64,000 nucleotides of DNA, taken from Allomesorhizobium sp043769475. GTDB taxonomy: Bacteria > Pseudomonadota > Alphaproteobacteria > Rhizobiales > Rhizobiaceae. Positions 26,265 through 36,427 of this stretch are shown here, piece after piece. Numbering within the stretch: position 1 is the stretch's first letter; each line of letters starts with the position of its first letter. The notes below the pieces were generated by a model. The model saw only the letters and a program-made list of their open reading frames with translations, ran no database searches and had not been told where the DNA came from. The translations under genes and the position numbers were made by a program. Where the stretch lies: assembly GCF_043769475.1 (NCBI RefSeq), contig NZ_CP171728.1:248001-312000 (forward strand). Reading direction: 5' to 3'.

Positions 26265-26699
26265 TGGTTTGGTAAGGCACTCGGAGCGAACCTGGCGGCT
26301 GATCTCATCGACGAACTGAGGGCTGCGGACACCATCGTCATCGGCGCGCCTATGTACAATTTCGGCATGGCGTCGACCCTGAAGGCCTGGTTCGACCACG
26401 TGCTGCGGGCGGGCGTCACATTCCGCTACAGCGAGGCAGGACCGGAAGGCCTGCTCACCGGCAAACTCGCAATCGTCGTCGTGACTCGGGGCGGCCTCTA
26501 CAGCGAAGGTCCGGCGCAGGTGATGAATTCCCAGGAGCCGCATCTGCGAAGTCTCCTTGGTGTCATCGGAATCACCGATGTCACTTTCGTCCGGGCGGAG
26601 AAGCTGGCCTTTGGGCCCAAAGCCCGAGAACAGGCCATCGAGGCAGCACGCGCACAGCTTGGACAGACGGTCCGGGACCAATACCTTCAAGCGGCTTGA
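26265..26699 (+). pseudogene. FMN-dependent NADH-azoreductase, 5' truncated
   Basis: From about 26265 the sequence reads as the C-terminal two thirds of AzoR-type flavodoxin-fold enzymes: DLIDELRAADTIVIGAPMYNFGMASTLKAWFDHV, TFRYSEAGPEGLLTGKLAIVVVTRGGLYSEGPA, and a normal C-terminus. The N-terminal 70-80 residues with the first FMN phosphate loop (family form HIDSSP...S) are absent, and upstream DNA is unrelated. An in-frame Met at 26211 exists, but the product would lack the flavin phosphate site, so I treat it as a remnant. Confidence 0.75.
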
Positions 26700-27020
26700 C
26701 GTTCTCAGTCAACTCCGCGGGTTCGTTGTGGCGGGCCGATAGCATTGGAAGTGATCGGTTCCGACTACGGGTCGGTACCGGTGAAGCGGGCACTCGCCTT
26801 CGCGCAAAGGCTCGAGTCGATCGCGATTGAGACGTAGAACGCTCATCGCGGTATAATCCGAGCCGATGCCCGGCCGGGTCGGTTGCGCCACAAGCCGACC
26901 TTGCTGACACTGCTCGTCAGCCGACGTTCACGCGAGGGCAGAAGTTCGAGCCCACGCCGACGTTCCGCCTGTCGAGGATCGATCCGGTTTCACGCCCTTT
27001 CCGGCGCAACAGCCCATCGG
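26700..27020. other. Intergenic stretch, no gene seen
   Basis: About 320 bp between the azoreductase remnant and the secreted DUF6130-like gene. No gene or strong structural element recognised. Confidence 0.35.
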
Positions 27021-27467
27021 CTATTTTGTCGTCACCGTCACCACGGCGGTAACAGGTTGGCCGTCCACAAGAATGGGCTGGTGATGATCATCCGCAAGGA
27101 GGACGCCGATCACGTGCTTGCCGGCGGCATCCGGACAATGGCCGAAACGAGCCTTGATAACGTCGCCGCCAACGTCGCTGTTCATGCTGTTGTACGGCTT
27201 GCCGGGGATGTTGCAGGCGTCGCCGTTCGGATCGATCTTCATATGCACATGGCCGCATTGGCGGTTGTCGCCGCATTCACCCGTAGGGAGCAGCGTAAAG
27301 TTGCTTCTAACAACGACGCCTATCGCCTTCTCAGAATCGTTGCCGAGTTCGATGACCGAACCGCCCTTCGGCCAGACGATTTCCAAGGTGGGCCGGTCTT
27401 GGGCCGGGGCCGATCCAAGCGACAATAAGAAGAAAGCAAGGCCAGTCGTTGCGACGATGCGAAGCAT
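27021..27467 (-). CDS. Secreted DUF6130-like protein
   Basis: 148 residues from MLRIVATTGLAFFLLSLGSA, a signal peptide cut near APAQ. The mature part is a beta-rich domain with CGDNRQCGHVHMKIDPNGDAC, containing an HVH motif and four Cys that could form disulfides or a metal site. GGAGG lies 5-6 bases before the Met. It is divergent from a TetR regulator across twin palindromic operators, so it is very probably a target of that regulator. Function unknown. Confidence 0.65.
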   Translation of the reverse strand: MLRIVATTGLAFFLLSLGSAPAQDRPTLEIVWPKGGSVIELGNDSEKAIGVVVRSNFTLLPTGECGDNRQCGHVHMKIDPNGDACNIPGKPYNSMNSDVGGDVIKARFGHCPDAAGKHVIGVLLADDHHQPILVDGQPVTAVVTVTTK

Positions 27468-27485
27468 GGGAACCTCCGTTGATAT

Positions 27486-27500
27486 GTAATCGTTGATTAC
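27486..27500. promoter_or_regulatory. TetR operator 1
   Basis: Perfect inverted repeat GTAATC-GTT-GATTAC in the divergent promoter region between the TetR gene and the secreted protein gene. It lies 19 bp upstream of the secreted-protein start, placed to block its promoter. Confidence 0.7.
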
Positions 27501-27525
27501 ATTCGGCGCGCTCAGGCGCAAGTAA

Positions 27526-27540
27526 ATAATCAGTGATCAC
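27526..27540. promoter_or_regulatory. TetR operator 2
   Basis: ATAATC-AGT-GATCAC, a near copy of operator 1 with the same 6-3-6 layout, 40 bp away centre to centre (about four helical turns) and 28 bp upstream of the tetR-type start. The pair suggests autoregulation plus control of the divergent gene. Confidence 0.65.
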
Positions 27541-27568
27541 ATCGTGGCCTCGTGCTATTTGAGAGGGT

Positions 27569-28216
27569 ATGACCAAGAATACGGATGCGGGCGAAGCCAG
27601 CCACCCCAAGCGTTATCATCACGGCAATCTGGTCGAGGCCTTGGTCTCTGCAACCGTGGAAATCATCAAGGAACGCGGGGCGGAGCATGTGTCTGTGCGC
27701 GAGGCCGCAAAGCGTGCCGGTGTTTCACCCGGCGCGCCATTCCGGCATTTTCGATCGAAAACAGCACTGCTGACCGCAGTCGCCGAACAGGCCATGGACC
27801 GGCTGACAGAGGCCGTCGCCACGGCACACTCGAAAGTCGACAGCTCGGATCCAATTGTGGCGCTCGAAGCCATCGGACAAGGCTATCTGGAATGGGCGAT
27901 TGCCAATCCCACGCATTTCCAGATCATCAGTTCGCGAACGCTGATCGATTTCGATGCGTCGGATAGTCTTCGCGATCAGAATGAAGCCATTCGCCGGAAG
28001 ATGATCGACCTGCTGACCCAAGCGCAACTACAGGGCCGGCTTGCTCCGGGCGCGGACTTCGATCATCTGGTGCTTGCCGCTCGTGCACTTGTCTATGGGT
28101 TGGCACGCATGGCGATTGACGGTCATTTTCCGGAGTGGCTTTCGTCCGAGCCGCCATCCCTCGCCGTGCAGAGGGCGCTCCGTCTTTTCATGAGCCAGAT
28201 GACCTCCAAAACGTGA
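27569..28216 (+). CDS. TetR/AcrR-family transcriptional regulator
   Basis: 215 residues. The N-terminal HTH reads YHHGNLVEALVSATVEIIKERGAEHVSVREAAKRAGVSPGAPFRHFRSKTALLTAVAEQ, the usual TetR layout with recognition helix PGAPFRHF. The C-terminal ligand/dimer domain belongs to the WHG/TetR_C_33-like group (EAIGQGYLEWAIANPTHFQIISSR). Likely a repressor of itself and of the divergent secreted-protein gene through the two operators. Confidence 0.9.
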   Translation: MTKNTDAGEASHPKRYHHGNLVEALVSATVEIIKERGAEHVSVREAAKRAGVSPGAPFRHFRSKTALLTAVAEQAMDRLTEAVATAHSKVDSSDPIVALEAIGQGYLEWAIANPTHFQIISSRTLIDFDASDSLRDQNEAIRRKMIDLLTQAQLQGRLAPGADFDHLVLAARALVYGLARMAIDGHFPEWLSSEPPSLAVQRALRLFMSQMTSKT

Positions 28217-28825
<609 letters not shown>

Positions 28826-30067
28826 GTGTTTGACCGAATGCCTAGCGCCGAAGGCGGCAAGTCGATATTGCACGGGCGGGATCGGCAGCTCGACGCGCTG
28901 CGGGCGCTCGCGGTGTCGATGGTGCTGTATGCGCATTTTTTCGATTCGGACGGTTCAAACTGGGGCCACCTCGGCGTACGCCTGTTTTTCGTCCTAAGCG
29001 GCTTCCTGATCACGCGTCTGCTGCTGGAGGCGCGATCGGCCGGGGAGTTCAAGCCCGCTACCGCACTGAAGGCATTCTATTCCCGCCGCGCGCTGCGGAT
29101 TTTTCCGCCTTATTTTGCAGTGTTGGCTTTCGTCTGGCTGGCCGGCCTTGAGCAATCCCGCGTCGTGCTGACCTGGCACGGCCTTTATCTGTCCAACTAC
29201 TGGTACGCGCTACGCGACGCCTGGGATCCGTGGGTTCTGTGCCATACCTGGAGCCTGAGCATCGAGGAGCAGTTTTACATCGTCTGGCCGCTCGTCATCC
29301 TGTTTGCGCCGCGCCAGTCGATCGAACGCATTTGCATAGGCGTCATCGCTTTTTCCCTGGCTTACCGCTTCTATTGGCCGCTCACCGGTACGCCCTCTCT
29401 CGCGCGCGACTTGCTTCCGCCTGCATCCATGGATGCGCTCGCAGCCGGCGCTCTGCTCGCCGCCTATCGATCGAGAAGTGCGGTCTGGCCACTTTGGATG
29501 AGGCTAGGCTGGTTGCCGCTCGCTTGCGCGTTCCTGGTTGCTCACTGGCTTTCTCCTTCGCCGGTGACGCCGCAGCAGGCGTGGGCGCTTTGGATCGCGT
29601 CGGAAGTTCTGCCGCTGCTGCCGCTGGTGATGCTCGTCGGCTGCTGCTCGTCCGGAGTTGGCGGTTCCGTTGGTCGGATCGCCGAATTGCCGCTGCTGAC
29701 CGGGTTGGGACGCATCAGCTACGGCGTCTACTTGTTCCATCCGATTGCCCTGTCGCTGGTGGTAAAGGCCCAGCCCTGGATCCCGGTCAATGTCTCCAGC
29801 CAGGGCGCGGGCAGGCTTCTGGTTGCCGGAACTGCCACTCTGATTGTTGCTTTGATTTCGTGGCTGCTCTTCGAGAGGCCCATCAACGCCCTGAAACGCT
29901 ACTTTCCCTACGTTCCGTTACCCCAGAGCAACGCCGCCCTAGCGGGTCGTGCCGGAGCGCCTCGCTCCGCTGGATTGCTTGCACAGAGGGCCAGCGCTGG
30001 AAAATCAACTTCCGTCATCGAGCCGGCTGACAGCCGTCAAGAAGTTCGGGTTTCAAACATCCACTGA
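28826..30067 (+). CDS. Acyltransferase 3 family membrane protein (OafA/ExoZ-like)
   Basis: 413 residues with about ten membrane helices. Family motifs: RQLDALRALAVSMVLYAHF (the catalytic-type R/H pair), HLGVRLFFVLSGFLITRLLL, FYSRRALRIFPPYF and HTWSLSIEEQFYIVWPL. These enzymes acetylate or otherwise acylate sugars of surface glycans using a cytosolic acyl donor. The start is GTG 28826 or, four codons on, ATG (MPSAEGG). It is first gene of a four-gene run with glycosyltransferases and an exporter, only 18 bp before the next. Confidence 0.9.
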   Translation: MFDRMPSAEGGKSILHGRDRQLDALRALAVSMVLYAHFFDSDGSNWGHLGVRLFFVLSGFLITRLLLEARSAGEFKPATALKAFYSRRALRIFPPYFAVLAFVWLAGLEQSRVVLTWHGLYLSNYWYALRDAWDPWVLCHTWSLSIEEQFYIVWPLVILFAPRQSIERICIGVIAFSLAYRFYWPLTGTPSLARDLLPPASMDALAAGALLAAYRSRSAVWPLWMRLGWLPLACAFLVAHWLSPSPVTPQQAWALWIASEVLPLLPLVMLVGCCSSGVGGSVGRIAELPLLTGLGRISYGVYLFHPIALSLVVKAQPWIPVNVSSQGAGRLLVAGTATLIVALISWLLFERPINALKRYFPYVPLPQSNAALAGRAGAPRSAGLLAQRASAGKSTSVIEPADSRQEVRVSNIH

Positions 30068-30085
30068 ACTGATCCGAGCGCGACA

Positions 30086-31186
30086 ATGTCCTCACCTTTG
30101 GTTTCCGTATTGCTCCCGGTCTACAACGCCGAACGCTACCTTGTCGCAGCGATCGAGAGCATTCTGCGCCAGGACTACCCGCACCTGGAACTCATCGCCA
30201 TCGATGACGGATCTACGGACAACTCGCTCGCAATCCTGGAGCGGTACCGCAAGACTGACGATCGCATCACCGTCGTCTCGCGTGAGAATCGCGGGCTCAT
30301 CGCGACCCTGAATGAGGGGCTCGCAATGGCACGCGGCGATCTCGTTGCCAGGATGGACGCGGATGACATTGCCTATCCAACACGCCTGTCCCGGCAAGTG
30401 GCATTATTCGACCAACAGCCGCAGCTCGCCATTTGCAGCACGGGTGTCGACAGGCTCCTGGGCCGCCGCATCCTGAGCGGCGCCCCCGATCCGATCTACT
30501 GGCAATGCAGCCTGCGCATATTGTCGAACTTCTTCACCATCTTCATGCATCCCACCGTCGTCTATAACCGGCGGGTCATCCCGCAGGACGTGCTCTTCTA
30601 CGATGCAAGCTACGTCCATGCGGAGGACTTCGATCTTTTCAGGCGAATTACCGAGCGGTTTGAGGCGGCAATGATCGCCGATAGCCTGCTTGCTTACCGC
30701 ATCCACGGCGAGAGCGTCACCAACAAACACAAACGCCCGATGCGCCGGACGCATCTGAAGATTGTCGTCGAGAACCTTACCAGAGAGGCGCTCGTCGCCG
30801 ACGCCGACGTGCTGCTCGACATCGGCAAAGCCGTGAACATGGACACGGTTCGGAGCGCGGCCGAAACCATTCTCGCGCTTGGAGGGCGCATTTCCGCCCA
30901 ACCTCCCGAAACAAGGCCAAGTTATGAGGAAGGCGCTTTGAACCTGTTCTACTTTCTCTACCGGATGATAGGGGACGAACAGCCGCAACTCACGCATGAA
31001 TTCCTGAACCGAACGGCCAAGTGGGGAAAGATCCGCCGGCGTGAACGCTATGGCCTGCGCATCAGCGCATTGGCGCCGCAGCTGAGCCGCCTTTCAATCG
31101 CGGCAAACAAGCGTGTCGACGGGATAGCGCGACATTGGCAATCTATCCCCGCGTCAGCCATTCTGCAACACCAACGGTCGACCTAG
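30086..31186 (+). CDS. GT2-family glycosyltransferase
   Basis: 366 residues. The GT-A core is in the first 220: VSVLLPVYNAERYLVAAIESIL, LIAIDDGSTDNSL, LVARMDADDIAYPTRL (DxD metal/sugar-nucleotide site) and HAEDFDLFRR (catalytic acid region). The C-terminal 130 residues are helical. It is soluble with no membrane helix. Substrates cannot be read from the sequence. Its stop is one base from the start of the next glycosyltransferase, so the two are co-translated. Confidence 0.9.
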   Translation: MSSPLVSVLLPVYNAERYLVAAIESILRQDYPHLELIAIDDGSTDNSLAILERYRKTDDRITVVSRENRGLIATLNEGLAMARGDLVARMDADDIAYPTRLSRQVALFDQQPQLAICSTGVDRLLGRRILSGAPDPIYWQCSLRILSNFFTIFMHPTVVYNRRVIPQDVLFYDASYVHAEDFDLFRRITERFEAAMIADSLLAYRIHGESVTNKHKRPMRRTHLKIVVENLTREALVADADVLLDIGKAVNMDTVRSAAETILALGGRISAQPPETRPSYEEGALNLFYFLYRMIGDEQPQLTHEFLNRTAKWGKIRRRERYGLRISALAPQLSRLSIAANKRVDGIARHWQSIPASAILQHQRST

Positions 31187-31187
31187 C

Positions 31188-32204
31188 ATGTCCCGATCCA
31201 CCAACCCGACAGGCGGCTCGGTCTTGCAAATGGCTGCTATTGCTGATCCCGCGGTCGCCGGGCAGGCCCCACCTCGGGCAAGCTTCATAGTTTGCACGCG
31301 CAACCGGGCAGCCGCGTTGGAGGCATGCATCAAATCCATCCAGATTGCCTGCCAATCATATGCGGTTTGTTCAGCCGAACTTTTGGTGGTCGACAATGGC
31401 TCCACTGACGATAGCCTGGAGCGCCTTGCGCGCATCGCCGAAAGGTCGAACCTTGCGATAACGATTGTTTATGAGCCAAGGCCTGGACTGTCGGCCGCGC
31501 GCAATGCCGGATTTGAGCGAGCGCGGGGCCAAGTTTTGATATTCGTCGACGACGATTGCGAAGTCCATCGCAACTATCTTCGCGACCTGGACCGGCACTA
31601 CGCAACTGGCGAGGCCTGTATCAGGGGTGGCCGCGTCGAGCTTGGAAATTTGGAAGACCTGCCGTTCACGATAAAGCGTTTGCCAACACGCGAGCGACTT
31701 GAGCGGATCATGCCCCCGGGCGGTTTTGTCCTTGGCTGCAACATGACGATGACGCGCGAAGTAGCCATTAAGGTGGGCCGTTTCGACGAACGGTTCGGCG
31801 TCGGAGGACCTCTGCGCTCGGCAGAGGACACCGACTATCTGGTGCGCGCATTCCTGCTGGGGATCCCCGTCGAATATGTGCCCGACATGACGGTGTTCCA
31901 TCATCACGGGCGTGGTCTTCGCCATGAAGTCGAAGCGCTCCACCGGAACTACAGCTTCGGCAATGGAGGGCTTTACCTGAAGCACATTCGACACGCGCCC
32001 TGGCTGCTGCGCCATTTTTATTGGGCGGTGAAATCGGCATGCCGGGAGCTTGTCGGTGGGCCGCCGTTCGATCCCGAATTGCGTCTTTCCCACTGGCCGA
32101 TCGTATTTATGAACTTGCTGGGAGCGGCTCAGTATACGCGCCTGTCGTTGACGAAGCCCTCGCGGCACAGCGAAGTGCGGCGGCCCCAACAGGCAGCGAC
32201 CTAG
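31188..32204 (+). CDS. GT2-family glycosyltransferase
   Basis: 338 residues: FIVCTRNRAAALEACIKSI, LLVVDNGSTDDSLERL, GLSAARNAGFERA, VLIFVDDDCEVH (DxD), GFVLGCNMTM, then SAEDTDYLVRAFLLG. Two weak hydrophobic segments near the C-terminus (HAPWLLRHFYWAV, WPIVFMNLLGA) may peg it to the membrane. It belongs to the same operon as its neighbours and probably adds one sugar of the same repeat unit. Confidence 0.9.
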   Translation: MSRSTNPTGGSVLQMAAIADPAVAGQAPPRASFIVCTRNRAAALEACIKSIQIACQSYAVCSAELLVVDNGSTDDSLERLARIAERSNLAITIVYEPRPGLSAARNAGFERARGQVLIFVDDDCEVHRNYLRDLDRHYATGEACIRGGRVELGNLEDLPFTIKRLPTRERLERIMPPGGFVLGCNMTMTREVAIKVGRFDERFGVGGPLRSAEDTDYLVRAFLLGIPVEYVPDMTVFHHHGRGLRHEVEALHRNYSFGNGGLYLKHIRHAPWLLRHFYWAVKSACRELVGGPPFDPELRLSHWPIVFMNLLGAAQYTRLSLTKPSRHSEVRRPQQAAT

Positions 32205-32219
32205 AAGGCGAGATACGTC

Positions 32220-34010
32220 ATGCTACGGCCCAAATCACCAGGACTGCCGACGCTCCGTAAAACGTTAGGACCGCAACTGCGCCTGCTTCCGCTCGTGGTC
32301 ATTCTTGGCCTTACCAGTGCCGCGCTCGAAGGCGTCGGCATCGGCCTGATCATCCCCATGCTGAGCATCATCGCTGGCCAAGGGGATACACCCGACATGG
32401 GCGGCATCTCCGCAGCATTCCAGCAGGTCGGTTCGGGTCTGGGCGATGGGCAGAGGCTGCTATTCATTTCCGCCATCATCCTCGCCCTGATCACATTGAA
32501 GAATGTCCTGGCATTCTCAAACACGGTCCTCACCACCTTCATCTATGGCAAGGCGAGCCATTCCATACGAAGTGCGTTATCGGAACAGCTCCTGAAGGTC
32601 GGATTCCCATTTTTTCTTCAGCAAAGCCCCGGACGGCTGCTGAACATCATCTCCAACGAATCCTGGCGCGCGTCGGACGCAATCCAGACAGCCCTGGCTG
32701 CCATGGTCAATATGTCGGCCGCCGTCATTCTGCTGGCCTTCCTTCTCTTCCTGTCCTGGGAGATGACGTTGCTGGTGGCTCTCGGGGTGGCCTTGGTACA
32801 ATTGGCGCATGCAGCGCTCTCCGCAGGCTTAAGGGCACCCAGCCGCAGCGTCACTTCGCGCAACAGCGAGCTTGCCTCGCGCATGCTTCATCTTGTGCAC
32901 GCGGGACGGCTTATCCGCATTTTCGGGCAGGAAGCAAAGGAACAGGCCGTATTTGACGCCGCGTCGGATGCTGTTCGAAAGGCGGGGCTCGTCCTGCAGG
33001 TGCGTCAGGGCGCATTGCCGCCGCTCACCGAGGTGCTCCATGCCGTCCTCTTCCTGGGTGCGGTTGTAGGGGCATGGCATGCCGGCGTCAGTTTTCCGGT
33101 AATCGTCGCCTTCGTGGTTCTGCTCTACAGATTGCAACCGCACATGCGTGCCTTGCAGATGTCCTGGAGCCAGCTTCAAGGATGGAGCGGGTCGCTCGAG
33201 GAGGTCCGGTGGCTGTTGGACCCCTCCGACAAGCCGCAACCACCCCAAGGCGCCGCAGCCTTTCGCGGCCTTTCACGGCAGTTGAAATTTGACGACGTGA
33301 CGTTCAGATATCCCGGCTCGGAGTCCGGCGCGGCGGTATTGCGCTCGGCGCGCTTTGAAATCCGCAGCGGCCGCTCCACTGCGATCATCGGCCGATCGGG
33401 CGCGGGCAAGACGACAATCGTCAACCTTCTATGCCGATTTGTGGAACCGGATGAAGGTGTGATCCTTGTCGATGGCAAACCGCTGAACGAAATTGACCCG
33501 ACCCAATGGCGAAGCCGGATCGCGCTGGCCAGCCAGGACCTGGAACTGGTGGACGGCACCATTCTGGACAACATCGCCTATGGTCATGACCTAGCCACCG
33601 TTGCCGACGCGCAGCGCGCTGCTAAGCTGGCCGAGGCGGACGAATTCATCCTGAATTTGCCCCAAGGATATCAAACAATCGTCGGCTACCGAGGTGCCAA
33701 CCTGTCGGCCGGACAACGGCAGCGGATCGCCCTTGCCAGAGCCTTGGCGCGCGACCCCGATGTGCTCATCCTGGACGAGGCTACCAACGCCGTGGATGGC
33801 CTCTCGGAGGCTGCCATCGTCGAGACACTGAAGTTGAGAGCGAACCGGCGCACGACGATCGTCATCAGCCATCATCGCAGCACGATTTCGTTCTGCGATG
33901 ATGTCGTCATCCTTAGCGGCGGTCGTATAAAGAGCGCAGCATCATTGGCCAAGCTGGAGTCGTTAAGTATGGACGAACTCTATGAGCACGACACATTCGA
34001 CCCAAGCTGA
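32220..34010 (+). CDS. ABC exporter, fused membrane and ATPase domains (glycan/lipid type)
   Basis: 596 residues. Six membrane helices (about 20-320) are followed by an ATPase: Walker A GRSGAGKTT, Q-loop ALASQDLELVDGTILDNI, signature NLSAGQRQR, Walker B VLILDEATNAVD and H-loop VISHHRS. The MsbA/PglK-like layout and position after two glycosyltransferases and an acyltransferase suggest export or flipping of a lipid-linked glycan; this is inference. Start 15 bp after the previous stop. There is no Wzy or chain-length gene in this operon, so it may use this transporter in place of a Wzx flippase. Confidence 0.88.
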   Translation: MLRPKSPGLPTLRKTLGPQLRLLPLVVILGLTSAALEGVGIGLIIPMLSIIAGQGDTPDMGGISAAFQQVGSGLGDGQRLLFISAIILALITLKNVLAFSNTVLTTFIYGKASHSIRSALSEQLLKVGFPFFLQQSPGRLLNIISNESWRASDAIQTALAAMVNMSAAVILLAFLLFLSWEMTLLVALGVALVQLAHAALSAGLRAPSRSVTSRNSELASRMLHLVHAGRLIRIFGQEAKEQAVFDAASDAVRKAGLVLQVRQGALPPLTEVLHAVLFLGAVVGAWHAGVSFPVIVAFVVLLYRLQPHMRALQMSWSQLQGWSGSLEEVRWLLDPSDKPQPPQGAAAFRGLSRQLKFDDVTFRYPGSESGAAVLRSARFEIRSGRSTAIIGRSGAGKTTIVNLLCRFVEPDEGVILVDGKPLNEIDPTQWRSRIALASQDLELVDGTILDNIAYGHDLATVADAQRAAKLAEADEFILNLPQGYQTIVGYRGANLSAGQRQRIALARALARDPDVLILDEATNAVDGLSEAAIVETLKLRANRRTTIVISHHRSTISFCDDVVILSGGRIKSAASLAKLESLSMDELYEHDTFDPS

Positions 34011-34644
34011 TTCACTAGGAAGAGGCGGAGTTCATCCAGCCTGAACCGACTCAACGTCGCAATCTGTCCACTTCGGTCACCGTCAGCTCTCCTCAGATCG
34101 CTGGAAGCGAAGTGTCGGTCGCTGCGTAAGCTGCAGCCAGCAAACGCATTCGGCCGATGTCTGAAAAATCGGTCGCTGAGGTCTTACTAACCTTGGTGGG
34201 CAAGGCTTTTGCTTGTATGAGCGGTGAGTATGGCAGGAACTAACCGCAAAGCTCCTCGACCAACTGCCGCCTCTCTCGGTTTGTCGCACGCTCCGGCGCT
34301 GATGCGCGTTCCAGCTCAAGCGGCTGCTTCCCTCCCGCGATCTGGACGACTGGTACAATCGTCAAGTTTGGTGACAACGAGAGGCGCTCGTGTGAGCGCC
34401 TGCCGTGCCATCATTCGGGTTTGGATCGTCACCTTGGGCGGCAAATAGGCCGCCTGAAAGCTTTTGACTGTCAGACGACCAGTCCGCTATCTCGGGCGGG
34501 GGCGATGTGACAGCGGTAACACAAGCTATCACAGTGACATAAATCCGTGCGACGCCGAATAGGTCGTATCTTGTGATGCTACTGTAAAAGGCTCCATCTT
34601 CCGGCAGTCAATCGGCAGCGTGACGTGGCCGCTCTTCGGCGGCT
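34011..34644. other. Intergenic stretch with an unpaired hairpin, no gene seen
   Basis: About 630 bp after the glycan operon. A perfect 8-bp stem AGGCGCTC-GTGT-GAGCGCCT is at 34382-34401, without a T-run. Nothing else was supported. Confidence 0.4.
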
Positions 34645-35094
34645 TCAGGCGGTCCTGCCCAGCAGCTTTCTGAACGCCCGCGCCCACATTGCCCGACGTT
34701 CGCAACTGCGGATGTGGCGGCGAAAATGCTTCGCAAGTCCGGTGCCGGTCATCGCGCCGTTGTAATGGCAGTCGCAGAACAAGCGGTGAGCATCTCGGTC
34801 GCTCAATTCAAAGAACTCCATCGCGTCGCCCAGCCGGTCGCCTGGCAAACCTGACGCGCGCAACACCGGATCATGGAATGCAACGGTCAGCGGGGTGTTG
34901 TCTCCGCGGTAGGCCCTGAGCTGGTCTGGGGACAGGTGTTCTAGCCGTCTCAGTGCACTCAGTGGTCCACTGTGGCGCTCAAGGGCTTGCGCCCAGAGTT
35001 CCAGGCGCTCGCGGGAAGACAATTGTGTCGGCTTCCTGGCCAGCTGGACGGGTTCAGAATTGGCTATGATCTCGTCGGGGATCTCGTGCTTCAT
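34645..35094 (-). CDS. Hypothetical protein
   Basis: 149 residues beginning MKHEIPDEIIANSEPVQL. The body is helical with RERLELWAQALERHSGPLSALRRLEHL, then FELSDRDAHRLFCDCHYNGAM and CERRAMWARAFRKLLG. It has three Cys/His-containing turns but no motif I can name. AAAGAAAAGGA precedes the Met as ribosome binding site. Coding character is good (codon use, no internal stops), function unknown. Confidence 0.6.
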   Translation of the reverse strand: MKHEIPDEIIANSEPVQLARKPTQLSSRERLELWAQALERHSGPLSALRRLEHLSPDQLRAYRGDNTPLTVAFHDPVLRASGLPGDRLGDAMEFFELSDRDAHRLFCDCHYNGAMTGTGLAKHFRRHIRSCERRAMWARAFRKLLGRTA

Positions 35095-35550
35095 GGCGGC
35101 GTCCTTTTCTTTGAGAGATTATTTGAAAAGTAGCGCGCATATCGGACGTCGACAGGAGATCGGATTAAAGATTCTGATCGAAATTCTTCTCCAATGGCTC
35201 GTACCAGACGGGTGGCAACTTGGACTTGGCGCTCACGGGGCCAGAAAGTAGGACCCCTCCGCGATTTCGGGCGAGCTTTTTCTGCGGTGCGGCAGCGCCC
35301 AAGGCGGCCTCCGAGTTTAGGTCCAAGATCGAATTCTCCGGCCACACCCAGCAGTGCTGAACGCCCCGGACTACAGAAGGTTGCCAGCTCGCACAAAGCG
35401 AGCCGATGGGACAACCAGCCGAACGTGCCGATCGTCCTGGCAGGTATCACCTGGCGCAAAGCCTTGAGCGAATGGAATTCGTCGACAATGACTATCAGAC
35501 TACCTCTTTTTGAGGAGTTTCCCGAACGCCATCTCACTGTCATCGTTCTA
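35095..35550. other. Spacer before IS copy 2, no gene seen
   Basis: About 455 bp. Frames on both strands are open for 100-plus codons, but none shows a domain or a plausible start; this is common in GC-rich DNA. Confidence 0.35.
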
Positions 35551-36388
35551 GGCCGCAAACTCATAAATTGAGGTACCGCTTTGTGACGAGTTCTGATTCA
35601 AGGCTTCTTTTGGAGGCCTGAATGCGCCGTTACGAACTGAGTGACTTTGAATGGAGTGTGATCCAGCCTCATCTGCCGAACAAGGTTCGCGGCGTGGCGC
35701 GCGTTGACGACCGCAAGGTTCTGAACGGCATTCTTTGGCGTTTCCGGACCGGATCGCCCTGGGCGGATGTGCCGGATCGATATGGCCCCTACACCACATG
35801 CTACAACCGGTTCGTGCGATGGCGCAAAGCCGGGGTCTGGGATCGGCTGCTCGCTGCGGTTTCCAAGGCTTTCGACGGCGAGATCATCATGATCGACTCC
35901 TCCTGTGTCCGCGTTCATCAACATGCGGCCACGGCAAAAAAGGGGGCGATGACGATGGTTGCATGGGACGTTCCCGCGGCGGGCTCACGACCAAGATCCA
36001 CGCGCTCGTCGATGCCGAAGGCCGATCGGTCGATCTCGTCCTGACCGCAGGGCAGGCACATGACGGCAAACCCGCAGTCGCCATGCTCGACGTCCTTCAG
36101 CCCGATGCGATCCTGCTCGCAGATCGCGCCTACGACAGCAACGTCATTCGCGACCTGGCGGCGCAGCGAGGCGCATGGGCAAACATCCCGCCGAAGAAAA
36201 CCCGAACCGGCAGCTTCCCCTTCAGCGCATGGGTCTACAAGCAGCGCAATCTCATCGAGCGATACTTCAACAAACTCAAACACTTCAGAGGCATCGCAAC
36301 GCGCTACGACAGAGACCCGCTAAACTTCCTCGCAGCAATCAAACTCGCGTCGGTTCGCATCTGGTTGAAAAGTTATGAGTCTGCGGCC
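35551..36388 (+). mobile_element. IS5-family (IS427-like) element, copy 2 of 3
   Basis: Same 838-bp element as at 2353, same orientation, with identical inverted ends and TA outside (35549-35550, 36389-36390). Together with copy 1 it brackets about 32 kb that include both glycan clusters. Confidence 0.95.
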
Positions 36389-36391
36389 TAG
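35622..36391 (+). CDS. IS5-family transposase copy 2, orfA/orfB with -1 frameshift
   Basis: OrfA 35622-36044, orfB joined through the A6G5 run near 35934-35944. It is identical to copy 1 except for a C-to-T change that turns GRPVDLVL into GRSVDLVL in orfB. DDE residues as in copy 1, so it is likely functional. Confidence 0.9.
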
Positions 36392-36427
36392 GAGAAGAGT
36401 GCGGAAATACAAAAAATGGAGGCGGCC

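Noticed and set aside
34507..34546. Imperfect inverted repeat around ATGTGACAG ... CAGTGACAT considered as an operator
   Set aside because: Arms align only with several mismatches and no adjacent gene starts within a useful distance.
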